Assembly (NCBI GenBank): GCA_947493175.1
Contig: CANLQD010000002.1
Coordinates: forward strand, 62,001 to 126,000
Direction: 5' to 3'
Origin: an uncultured Flavobacteriaceae bacterium
Lineage (GTDB): Bacteria > Bacteroidota > Bacteroidia > Flavobacteriales > Flavobacteriaceae
Length of the DNA: 64,000 nt
In this document: in pieces, positions 18,726-26,429 of the stretch
Position numbering within the stretch: position 1 is the stretch's first letter
Layout of the letters: each line of letters starts with the position of its first letter
The notes under the pieces: generated by a model
What the model was told of the DNA's origin: nothing
Databases searched by the model: none
The model's input: the letters and a program-made list of their open reading frames with translations, nothing else
Program-made: the position numbers and the translations under genes

Positions 18726-19742
18726 ATGAAACCTACTCTTATCTACTTCCTTTTGTTGTTCTGTGGTCTTTCGACTTTTGCGGCTGCAAATAACCCGATT
18801 TTGGTGCCGGCCAATGAGGATACGACCGTTACTTTTTTCTTTCCCGAAAATATCATGAAAGTAGTCACACCTGCTTCTAACTATCTTTTTGAATATGAGG
18901 AAAATGGTACCATAGGTACTCTAAAGGCTAAAAAAGGTGCTCCCAGTAATTTAACGGTGATTACAATGGAAGGACGTATTTACTCTTTCTTACTTCGTTA
19001 TGAGAAAGAGGTTGTCAACTTCACCTATGTTCTGTCTCCCCAAGAATCAATAGGTATGATTCCTACGAGCCATGGCAAGACGAGGGTGATGAGAGCGGTT
19101 TCTGGAGCGAAAGAAGACGAATTGATACAGGCCAAAGCTTTCAACACCAGAGAAAACACCGGTTCAGATGGGGAAGCAACAACAGCAGAACAGACTATTA
19201 CGATGCAAGTCGACAGTACCAATAAAGATCAAGCGAACTATATAGCAGCTTATCCGGCAAATTCAGAAGAGGCGAAGACCGGCAGTAATTTTGTCCCAAA
19301 GTCCGGGGGTTTGTATGAAGTTGATAGGAACGGCTATTACGATATTTTTTGTGAAAACAATTTCTTGCAAAAAGGTGATTTCGACACTTACGGAAACACT
19401 ATTAACCGAATAGGAATCCAGTTGAACAATATCATCGCAGACCGTAATGAGCTATATTTTTTCATGGAAATACAGAATACTTCGTGGAGCGATTACACAG
19501 TTAAAAAACTGCAATTTTTTGTAAAAACGCGGGAGTTGAGTACCAAACTGCAGGTGAAAGAATTGTTCACTTACAATCTTCCCGAAACCGTTCCCGAACA
19601 CAGCAATCATCAACTTGTTTTTGTCTGTAAAAAATTTAAGCTGGCCGCTAACCAAAAAGTCTACGTGGTGTTGGAAGAGCAGGAGGGGAGGCAGCGTTCG
19701 GTTATATTGCCATTGGAACGTGAGGGAATCAATAGATTGTAG
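18726..19742 (+). CDS. TraN-like protein (DUF4138), left-flank copy
   Basis: I start at the ATG at 18726 (338 residues), which opens a Sec signal peptide (IYFLLLFCGLSTFAAA). The N-terminal half carries the DUF4138 pattern: TVTFFFPENIMKVV, then PSNLTVITMEGRIYSFLLRY. After a Ser/Thr/Glu-rich linker (about 130-205) the C-terminal half shows IGIQLNNIIADRNELYFFMEIQN and HQLVFVCKKFKLAANQKVYV, as in TraN of Bacteroidetes conjugative transposons, an outer-membrane part of the mating channel. It is a clear paralogue of the gene at 41947 on the other side of the T6SS genes. No other transfer gene is beside this copy. Confidence 0.85.
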   Translation: MKPTLIYFLLLFCGLSTFAAANNPILVPANEDTTVTFFFPENIMKVVTPASNYLFEYEENGTIGTLKAKKGAPSNLTVITMEGRIYSFLLRYEKEVVNFTYVLSPQESIGMIPTSHGKTRVMRAVSGAKEDELIQAKAFNTRENTGSDGEATTAEQTITMQVDSTNKDQANYIAAYPANSEEAKTGSNFVPKSGGLYEVDRNGYYDIFCENNFLQKGDFDTYGNTINRIGIQLNNIIADRNELYFFMEIQNTSWSDYTVKKLQFFVKTRELSTKLQVKELFTYNLPETVPEHSNHQLVFVCKKFKLAANQKVYVVLEEQEGRQRSVILPLEREGINRL

Positions 19743-19792
19743 GAATGTGATTTTTTTCCCGCAATTAGGCATAGACTCGCATAAGTACGTTA

Positions 19793-20206
19793 TTAACTTC
19801 CCAGCATGGTAAAATACAAGGGTACCTCAGGGTGATTGGGATTTTCACCCTCCCAAAGCAAAAAACCTTCGAAAAAGGAACCGTCCTGATTTTGTAATTT
19901 TTCGTGTAATTCGTTATGAGTTTTATAAAGTAGCTCTCCCTTCGTGAAAAATTCCCCATTATCCGCGGTCAAAAGAAAATCAGGTTCTATATCATCCTCT
20001 TTTTCCTCGTCCCAATAGGAGTATTGTATGACCACTTTGCTACTTTCCAGGATTTTTTGGTCTTTATTGAATTCAAAATCTTCCCCAAAAATGTTTTCGT
20101 TATATGTCAACACCGCGGTGATGAACTCGGATTGCAAGGAATATCTTTTGCTTTTAAAATTCCAAAGCACATCATTTAGGAGCCGTTTGGGATATTGCAT
20201 AAGCAC
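19793..20206 (-). CDS. Hypothetical protein, candidate immunity protein
   Basis: A 137-residue acidic cytoplasmic protein (DEEKEDDIEPDF near 64) without known motifs. It begins 1 base after the stop of the Imm26 gene, so the two are co-transcribed. Position in a row of immunity genes next to a T6SS effector suggests the same class of job. No family is recognised. Confidence 0.6.
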   Translation of the reverse strand: MLMQYPKRLLNDVLWNFKSKRYSLQSEFITAVLTYNENIFGEDFEFNKDQKILESSKVVIQYSYWDEEKEDDIEPDFLLTADNGEFFTKGELLYKTHNELHEKLQNQDGSFFEGFLLWEGENPNHPEVPLYFTMLGS

Positions 20207-20207
20207 T

Positions 20208-20861
20208 TTATTGGTAGAAACGACCTAGGTCATGTCCATGTTTCAAAGCAATCTCATAATAGCTTTCATTCATATCCTCACCGATTTGCGTGTAGACCTC
20301 TTTTCTTTTTTCAGGTGAAAATCGAAGATCACGGGATTCTAAAAAAACAGAACGTTCAACATCCATTAAATCCTTTCTTCCTTGATAATGGCAGGCAATA
20401 TCTATTAAAGTATCGAAGCTACCGTCAATTCCCTTTAGAACTTTGAAATCATTATCAAATTGCTGGCTTGTTAAACTGGTCTTTAATTCTAACTCTCCCT
20501 TAACGAAGCATATGCCTTTCTGATGAACACTTTGTAAAGATTCGGGGAAATCTATTTTTTTATAATCAATTGGTCCATGGTCGTAGTACTTCCAATCAAC
20601 TTTATACTTTTTAGAATAGAAGTACTTGGTATAAATGAATGCTCCAGGTATTATCAAATCAGTGTCTTTTAATACAGGTTCATCATAAATACCTTTGTAA
20701 ACGGTTGCTAGACAGCAACCACTAAAAAACTTCATTCCAAGATTCTGAGGCTCAGAGTTTAATATTCGTTTTGAAACATCCAAGAGAATTTTGCCAAAAA
20801 AGTACTTACCATTGCGATGTGTATAGAAAATATCACCTTCTTCCAATTTTTTTTTACTCAT
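20208..20861 (-). CDS. Immunity protein, Imm26-like
   Basis: The 217-residue protein starts with EEGDIFYTHRNGKYFFGKILLD, the beginning I associate with Imm26 of polymorphic-toxin systems; PGAFIYTKYFYSKKYKVDWKYY near 90 fits the second half of that domain. Such proteins bind and block a cognate toxin in the cytoplasm. Just upstream (20875-21058) lies a decayed toxin-like tail, the expected order toxin then immunity. There is no membrane segment or signal peptide. The family call is from memory of the motif. Confidence 0.65.
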   Translation of the reverse strand: MSKKKLEEGDIFYTHRNGKYFFGKILLDVSKRILNSEPQNLGMKFFSGCCLATVYKGIYDEPVLKDTDLIIPGAFIYTKYFYSKKYKVDWKYYDHGPIDYKKIDFPESLQSVHQKGICFVKGELELKTSLTSQQFDNDFKVLKGIDGSFDTLIDIACHYQGRKDLMDVERSVFLESRDLRFSPEKRKEVYTQIGEDMNESYYEIALKHGHDLGRFYQ

Positions 20862-20874
20862 TTAGATGTTCTGT

Positions 20875-21058
20875 TCAACAAGGGTTATGTAAGTTTCCAA
20901 GTTTATCATATTTCGCTTTAGTAATAGCATTCTTTTTACTGTTCAAATTGGCTTTTCCCCGTTTTTTTCGATATAGTGCCGCTCCCATACATGGATATTA
21001 GGGTGCCTATAAGGGTTCAATAATTGTTTTTAGAAAAAGCTATTCTGATTTGATTGTA
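20875..21058 (-). pseudogene. Decayed C-terminal toxin tail upstream of Imm26
   Basis: No start codon exists, but coding-like pieces lie in series on the minus strand: YNQIRIAFSKNNY (about 21058-21020), LLNPYRHPNIHVWERHY followed by IEKNG (21029-20960), and, after a one-base shift in a G4A4 run near 20955, KANLNSKKNAITKAKYDKLG down to a TGA at 20875-20877. The stop lies 13 bases before the Imm26 start, which is the usual toxin/immunity spacing. The basic, Lys/Asn/His-rich composition looks like a nuclease-type tail, but I cannot name the family. Read as an orphan tail that lost its N-terminus and its frame. Confidence 0.5.
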
Positions 21059-21114
21059 CTAATCGTGCAAGACCCTTTCTATATGACCACGACAACATTT
21101 TGAGAAGGGGGAAG

Positions 21115-21621
21115 CTAAGTCTTAAGATTTCCGTATCCCGATTCATGTGCAAATCGTTTTGCCTCCTCCAATGTTTTTGTAGGTAGCACCGTGATTGGAT
21201 AGCTATCGCTATGGATATCCAACCATATCAACTGTACATCGAATAAGAGGAGTTTTTGGTTGAGCTGGGGCAGGAACTCCTCGATGTCTTCATCGATAAA
21301 GGGTGTTGTTGTTGTAAGTTTGGAGGCCAAGTCTTCGAAATCGGGATGCCCTTTGAGCAAGTCCATCGCAGCCGCTATCAGTTCCTCGGGATTGTCTTTC
21401 CAGTCGAGTTCGACTAGCTGACCTCGCCGGGCAAGGCCATCGACCAAGGCCAGCCATGGGAGCTCCGGTACGGTACTGTCGATACCACGTTCTCTAAGTC
21501 GTTCACTAAACTGGCTTAAATAATTGAGTGGTTGATTTTCGGCCAATTGTACCTCAGAGATGAGGGTAGTATCCTTCGATATGAGTCTGGAAAAGGCAAG
21601 CAATCGATCAAACTTTTTCAT
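21115..21621 (-). CDS. DUF6630-like protein in the immunity island
   Basis: A 168-residue acidic soluble protein. The segment PWLALVDGLARRGQLVELDWKDNPEEL (about 54-80, quoted across two motifs ALVDGL and ELDWKD) recalls DUF6630, a family of unknown role often seen in immunity islands. It starts 3 bases after the PoNi stop, so it is co-expressed with the effector operon. Whether it is a second immunity protein is inference. Confidence 0.55.
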   Translation of the reverse strand: MKKFDRLLAFSRLISKDTTLISEVQLAENQPLNYLSQFSERLRERGIDSTVPELPWLALVDGLARRGQLVELDWKDNPEELIAAAMDLLKGHPDFEDLASKLTTTTPFIDEDIEEFLPQLNQKLLLFDVQLIWLDIHSDSYPITVLPTKTLEEAKRFAHESGYGNLKT

Positions 21622-21624
21622 AAC

Positions 21625-22329
21625 CTAATCATTCCAATGCACCATGTCGTAAGGATAATAGGGTTGGTCCTTTAAGCCACTGTCGTCCAAATCGAGTATC
21701 TTGGCAATAGCTCCAGCCTCCCAGCACCAATAGCCAGTGTGTATATTGTGTTTGCTCTCATGCGTCTTGGTCTCTAACCCCCGATACCATTCCTTTAGAT
21801 ACTTCTTGAGCCTTTCTAAGGCTTTTTCCTTGTCGTCCCTGGCAAGTTCTACAATTTCTGATATGCCCTTGTAGGGTTTGTTCCAAAGGAATTTTTGAGT
21901 GAGCTGCCAGTCGGATCTACGGTAACCTATTAAAAAATCCAAAAGATAATCGTTGATATTATCACGCTCTACGAGGCCTATCAATTCATCGAAGTCTTTG
22001 TTTTCAATTTCAAACAAAATACCTAGAGAAAGCATATTTACCATTTGAACATAGCCCCATTCGGCTTGCCAAGAATTTTTAAAATTGATAATATTCTTTA
22101 CAAGAACCTCTTTTAGGCCTTGTACCTCTTCACCCAAGGAATAATATGTCTCTAAAAGTTCATAGTTGTATTTTATTAGACTTTTATAAGTAGCTTCAAT
22201 TTTTTTTCTATCTTCGGAATTTGAGTCATTGTAGGAGTTTAAGTCATCATAATCAAAATCGATAAACTCAAGAGTTTCTTCAATAATTTCTTTGTAACCC
22301 TCTTGTGTATTTAAGGTGTCTCTTAACAT
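21625..22329 (-). CDS. PoNi-type immunity protein (DUF1910/DUF1911)
   Basis: The 234-residue, mostly helical protein ends with the DUF1911 signature: HTGYWCWEAGAIAKILDLDD, then LKDQPYYPYDMVHW. PoNi proteins bind and inhibit PoNe nucleases in the cytoplasm of the producer and its kin. The N-terminal half (about 10-110) corresponds to the DUF1910 helices. It lies 17 bases downstream of the PoNe effector gene, the known arrangement of this pair. Confidence 0.88.
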   Translation of the reverse strand: MLRDTLNTQEGYKEIIEETLEFIDFDYDDLNSYNDSNSEDRKKIEATYKSLIKYNYELLETYYSLGEEVQGLKEVLVKNIINFKNSWQAEWGYVQMVNMLSLGILFEIENKDFDELIGLVERDNINDYLLDFLIGYRRSDWQLTQKFLWNKPYKGISEIVELARDDKEKALERLKKYLKEWYRGLETKTHESKHNIHTGYWCWEAGAIAKILDLDDSGLKDQPYYPYDMVHWND

Positions 22330-22346
22330 AGTTTTTTTCTAGTATT

Positions 22347-23513
22347 TTAAGGCCAGTTTCCAATTACTTTTCCTGCGCTATCTAATTTTTTGGTTACTAC
22401 GTTGCCAGCATCGTCCACTCTACTTATCACCTTTTCAACGTTGTTGTTTTTCATCGCCCTCATTATCTCATTTGCCTTTTTTCTTCCAACTTGGTTTTCA
22501 AGTCTTTTGCTTCCCTCGACCCATGCATCGCTCATTTGCTTTCCATCTGCAGTTTTGCCTAGTTGTGCAGTATTAAATTTAGCTTCATCAATTACAAACT
22601 TAGGGGGCGGAGTGGCATTTTCGTAGATTCCATCGATTCCTTTTACAATTTTATCGTCAATGCTGTTAGGAGCAGAATCCCCAATTTTTGTTAAGTCGTA
22701 TCCTTTTTTCTTTAGGGCCGGATTATTAGTCAAATTGTCGGCAGATTTAATTTCCCCGAAATTTCCTTTTTGTTTATTGGTAGCAGTAGCAGCGTCAAAT
22801 CCTTCGTCAGCGCTCTTTGCGCCAGCTTCCAAGACCTCGTCACCACCTTTCGAAAAGACCCTTACGATATCATCGGCATAGTGACCGATGAGTTTCCCAG
22901 CCCCCAAAAATAGGAAGCCAAGGGCCACTTCTTTAAACAAGGCTTCTTCATCGCCGTCCTGGGAGTAGTCATACAAGGCTTTTACGGTCAACAGGCAACC
23001 TGCTACTTCAAGGGCAGCTACCGTTACTGCTACGGTCGTTGCCAAGGCTCCCGAGGCAGCGGCAACGGCTCCGATGGCAGCAATTGCAGCACCACCGGTA
23101 ACAACGATCAGTGCGACGGCGGCCACGACCAAGGCCACTTTTCCCAAGGTGCTCCAAAAACCGCCTTCTTCGGCACATGCGGCCTCTGCCTCCTCCAAGG
23201 AATAAAAAATCTCTATTTTCCCCCCAACACTGCACGGTAATACGGAGTCTTCCAACAACGGATTAAAATGTCCTACGAAAATTCCATCTTCAAAACCATC
23301 CCAAGCAATGGGCGCCGGTACACAGGCGCTACCCGTCACTGAACAAGTCCCGAAAGGCTGCACGTTGACCATCGGTACCATATCCCCAGTATTGGCGATA
23401 GGCTCTTCAAATAAAAACGAATTGTTGTTGTTCGTAATCTTGAATTCCATAGGGGCCGTACCCTTATCACAAGCCAGAAAGGTGCCTTGAGGCACATATT
23501 TTTTAGCGCCCAT
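22347..23513 (-). CDS. T6SS effector: DUF4280 (PAAR-like) tip domain fused to a PoNe DNase
   Basis: In the 388-residue protein, residues 5-105 form a DUF4280/PAAR-like domain with paired Cys (FLACDKGTAP, FGTCSVTGSACVP, LPCSVGG) that would cap the VgrG spike. A hydrophobic Ala/Val/Gly region follows (about 118-195). The C-terminus (about 250-388) is the PoNe fold of the PD-(D/E)xK superfamily: GEIKSADNL, then GIDGIYEN (Asp near 294), then FVIDEAKFN (Glu and Lys of ExK near 310), then KQMSDAWV. PoNe toxins degrade DNA of recipient cells. Its start overlaps the preceding gene by 11 bases and PoNi follows directly. Confidence 0.88.
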   Translation of the reverse strand: MGAKKYVPQGTFLACDKGTAPMEFKITNNNNSFLFEEPIANTGDMVPMVNVQPFGTCSVTGSACVPAPIAWDGFEDGIFVGHFNPLLEDSVLPCSVGGKIEIFYSLEEAEAACAEEGGFWSTLGKVALVVAAVALIVVTGGAAIAAIGAVAAASGALATTVAVTVAALEVAGCLLTVKALYDYSQDGDEEALFKEVALGFLFLGAGKLIGHYADDIVRVFSKGGDEVLEAGAKSADEGFDAATATNKQKGNFGEIKSADNLTNNPALKKKGYDLTKIGDSAPNSIDDKIVKGIDGIYENATPPPKFVIDEAKFNTAQLGKTADGKQMSDAWVEGSKRLENQVGRKKANEIMRAMKNNNVEKVISRVDDAGNVVTKKLDSAGKVIGNWP

Positions 23514-24363
23514 CAGTTTCTGTATTTAGTTCCGCAATTTCCTGCTTACTCTCAGTCATGTAAAATCCGGGAATCTTGACTTTCACATTTTGTGTGGCTT
23601 TGTTAAGCCAATGGGAACGGTCGAATTCCAGACGTTCCCTATAATCGACCTGTAGTTCCACTGCCATGTCCAGTTTGTCCTTGATCGAACGTATAAGCTT
23701 GGCCAACTGCCTGCTATCCAACCGATCCTCGTCCACTTCACCGACACCCTCCAAGACCATTGGGCTTTTTGAATTGCCCTTGTTTATCAATCGATATGTA
23801 ATTTTTAAGGGTAGAGGTTGGGTGACCAAGAATTTACTCAATTGCCTTTTCACAACCGTGCCTTCTTTCGGATAGTCGCCATAAAGACCGGGAAACATAA
23901 AATAGAAAACACCTTGTTGTGCCACTTCCTTTTCAAAACTTCCGTTTGCCAAATTCTGTTCTACAATGGAAATGGTCTTTTCTACTTGTTCCCGTTCCTC
24001 TTTGGTGGCTTCTTTTTTCCACTTCTTTTTTACCTTCGCCCATTGGTCGATTACCTCGCGCTTGTTATAGATTTTTTCAAAACTCCCTTTTAAATTGGTT
24101 CCCACCGTCATTTTTTTGGTCAGGGAGTTCATATCGGCATTCAATTTGGCTGTGGCGCTCTCTTTTCCGACTTTTTCCGATAAGGTCTCTACATCAAAAA
24201 TATACCCCTGGCCAGAGATGTTTTTTTGGACATATGTTTTTTTGATGACGGTCTCGGAAGAGTTCTTCATCATCATATCCTTTGTGGCCACGATAGACTT
24301 CGCCTGGTGCCTGTAGGTTTTGTTCTGATACACAAAGGGGTTAATTTGAAACACGTTGTGCAT
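23503..24363 (-). CDS. Unknown protein between vgrG and the effector, candidate adaptor/chaperone
   Basis: A 286-residue soluble protein, Lys- and Glu-rich, with a charged helical segment (about 105-145, KKWKKEATKEEREQVEKT) and a beta-rich C-terminal part (LPLKITYRLINKG near 195). There is no signal peptide. It starts 1 base after the vgrG stop and overlaps the effector start by 11 bases, so it is translationally coupled to both. In other T6SS this slot is taken by effector-loading adaptors (DUF1795, DUF2169, DUF4123). I see no match to those, so the role is inferred from position only. Confidence 0.6.
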   Translation of the reverse strand: MHNVFQINPFVYQNKTYRHQAKSIVATKDMMMKNSSETVIKKTYVQKNISGQGYIFDVETLSEKVGKESATAKLNADMNSLTKKMTVGTNLKGSFEKIYNKREVIDQWAKVKKKWKKEATKEEREQVEKTISIVEQNLANGSFEKEVAQQGVFYFMFPGLYGDYPKEGTVVKRQLSKFLVTQPLPLKITYRLINKGNSKSPMVLEGVGEVDEDRLDSRQLAKLIRSIKDKLDMAVELQVDYRERLEFDRSHWLNKATQNVKVKIPGFYMTESKQEIAELNTETDGR

Positions 24364-24364
24364 C

Positions 24365-26194
24365 TTATCCTTTATTTACATGAACTTCGCCTCCGGTAAG
24401 CTTACTGGTAGCTTTGCCGTGCATGGCCAGCTCGCTGCCCGAGAGAATATCGACTTTTTCGTTCCCCACAATGTTTGTAGCGGTTTTGGCCTTGATTTTT
24501 ACTTCTGCATCGGTACTTCGCATATCCACATTTTCCTTTCCGCTGATTTGTACCGTGGCTTCCGAGCTGTGCATCCCAATCGCATCCTTGGCACCTATGG
24601 CAATAGTAGATTCTATGGATTTCATGGTCAATGCATTGGTAGCTTTGATATCAATGGTGTCTGCTGTCAGGGATAAGTTTGCGGGAGCCGTAATGCTGAT
24701 GCTACTGTCTTTGGTATTGAGAAGAATCTTATTGCTATTCTTATCGGTGATGGTAATCGATTCTTCCCCGTCGGTATCGTTCAGTTCAATGAGATGGCCA
24801 CTTCTTGTTTTAATGGCTTTTTTATTATTGTCTTCATCGTAAAAATCACTTTTAGCCTGATTGTTGAAGCCAGCACTGAGTACAAAAGGTTTCTCGGGGT
24901 TGTCGCGTTCAAAACCAACCAATACTTCCTCGTCTTTTTCAGGAATGAAGTAAAAACCCTTGCCGGCCCCGGAATAGGGAGTGACCATCTTAATCCATGG
25001 TGTGCTGGTTCCTTTGGCCTTTTGCCATGGGAACTGCACCTTAACACGACCGAGTCCGTCAGGATCTGCATTGTCAAATACCCAACCGCGTTGGGCCCCG
25101 GCCCTGGGAACCGAGAAGCTTTCGGAATAGGGTAGGTGCTCAGTACCTTCGGGAACGCCTTCAAATTCATTTCGGTAGTGTCCGCTATGGTCAAAACGAT
25201 GCACTACTTTTATAATATCATACGATCCGTAGGGGTCTTTCTTTTTGGGGTCTGAGAAGTTGAGTCCTTCTAACGTAAGTGTGTCGCCGACCCTGAGGGC
25301 CGCCAATTCGGAAGAGCCCGAAGCCATGATCATGCCCGAGGCACGCCCTAAAGTATTTATTTTGGTGGCGGTATCTACGCCTTCTTGCGCACTATACTCA
25401 TGTTGGCCCACATTCCAATCGTAATTTCCCTTTTTGGAAAACACATTCTCGGATTCGCTTTTTATCTGGTTCAAATACGGATGCGAAGAGCTAGGGGCAT
25501 GTGCTGAGGATTCAGCTTCCAATAGTGTTTCGTTCACCCAGTCGTGTGCTTTGATGCCGAATGATTGTTCCCGTAACGAGGTAGCCAGGTTAAAGGCCAA
25601 TACATCAACTCCTACAACCCCTTGCAGTTGTTGGTCTCCGCTACGTCCTATGCAAAAATCTTTTCCGTTGTGATAGAGCCATACGCCATACCGACTACAG
25701 AGCCGTTGAAGAAATGACAGGTCGCTCTCGTTATATTGTACCGTATATGGAAGCTTCACATCGGTGCCTTTTCCAATGGCACTTTTCAGGTGTTCCCCTG
25801 AATGACCGGCTAGCGTATCATTGGCAACTTGGGAAAGCGAGGTACCCTCATCGTAGCTAAAACATTGGGACGAATTGGCAAGTAATATGGCCGGGCCATG
25901 ACCCGATAGGATAATCGTGCCAGAGGCCCCGACTCCTTTTTGTAGGTCGACCGAGGTAACGATACCACTAAACTCCATTTCATTGCCGTTCAGGCCTATG
26001 GAGGCTTTCTTTCCAACAAAACCCAGTGCATTGTCCATCAAAGGACCTGCATAACCCTCGGTAGCATTGGCCGGAAAAGCAATTCGGAAGGCGCTATGCC
26101 CTCCGACCGCTTGTTCTATGGTAACGTTATAACCCGATTTGGGCAGAAACTCCTCGCCGCCGACGATAAGTTTAATGGTAACAATTTTTGACAT
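24365..26194 (-). CDS. vgrG: T6SS spike protein VgrG/TssI
   Basis: VgrG forms the trimeric puncturing tip on the Hcp tube. I start at the ATG at 26194 (609 residues, MSKIVTIKL) rather than further upstream, because upstream bases hold a dispersed repeat. Residues about 10-340 correspond to the gp27-like base, with GSYDIIKVVHRFDHSGHYRNEFEG near 328. An OB-fold follows (GLGRVKVQFPW, then TPWIKMVTPYSGAGKGF). From about 480 there are repeated short beta-helix strands rich in Ile/Lys/Asp (gp5-like needle). It ends with a short tail and no toxin domain, so effectors must attach through PAAR-like partners. Confidence 0.93.
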   Translation of the reverse strand: MSKIVTIKLIVGGEEFLPKSGYNVTIEQAVGGHSAFRIAFPANATEGYAGPLMDNALGFVGKKASIGLNGNEMEFSGIVTSVDLQKGVGASGTIILSGHGPAILLANSSQCFSYDEGTSLSQVANDTLAGHSGEHLKSAIGKGTDVKLPYTVQYNESDLSFLQRLCSRYGVWLYHNGKDFCIGRSGDQQLQGVVGVDVLAFNLATSLREQSFGIKAHDWVNETLLEAESSAHAPSSSHPYLNQIKSESENVFSKKGNYDWNVGQHEYSAQEGVDTATKINTLGRASGMIMASGSSELAALRVGDTLTLEGLNFSDPKKKDPYGSYDIIKVVHRFDHSGHYRNEFEGVPEGTEHLPYSESFSVPRAGAQRGWVFDNADPDGLGRVKVQFPWQKAKGTSTPWIKMVTPYSGAGKGFYFIPEKDEEVLVGFERDNPEKPFVLSAGFNNQAKSDFYDEDNNKKAIKTRSGHLIELNDTDGEESITITDKNSNKILLNTKDSSISITAPANLSLTADTIDIKATNALTMKSIESTIAIGAKDAIGMHSSEATVQISGKENVDMRSTDAEVKIKAKTATNIVGNEKVDILSGSELAMHGKATSKLTGGEVHVNKG

Positions 26195-26209
26195 GTGGGG
26201 TAATTTTGC

Positions 26210-26250
26210 CTCGATAATCGAGATTTGTATGTTCCGACGATTGTGCCGAA
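26210..26250 (+). repeat. Dispersed intergenic element, copy A (vgrG leader)
   Basis: It begins with the palindrome CTCGATAATCGAG (26210-26222) and continues GATTTGTATGTTCCGACG, alignable with copies at 31974, 48711 and 55543. It lies 16 bases upstream of the vgrG start. Confidence 0.55.
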
Positions 26251-26429
26251 ATAAAATGTTGAATTCCTTTAAACGACTTCTATGGTAAATTAACAATTAC
26301 CGGAAGGTTTCACAAAAAAAAGAACTTATTTTCGACATACAACACCCTAGAAGCTAACTAAAGGACTTGTAATCATTTGTTTAAAATAGATTTGAGATGG
26401 ACTTCAACAGGGAAGTCGAACGGGCAAAT

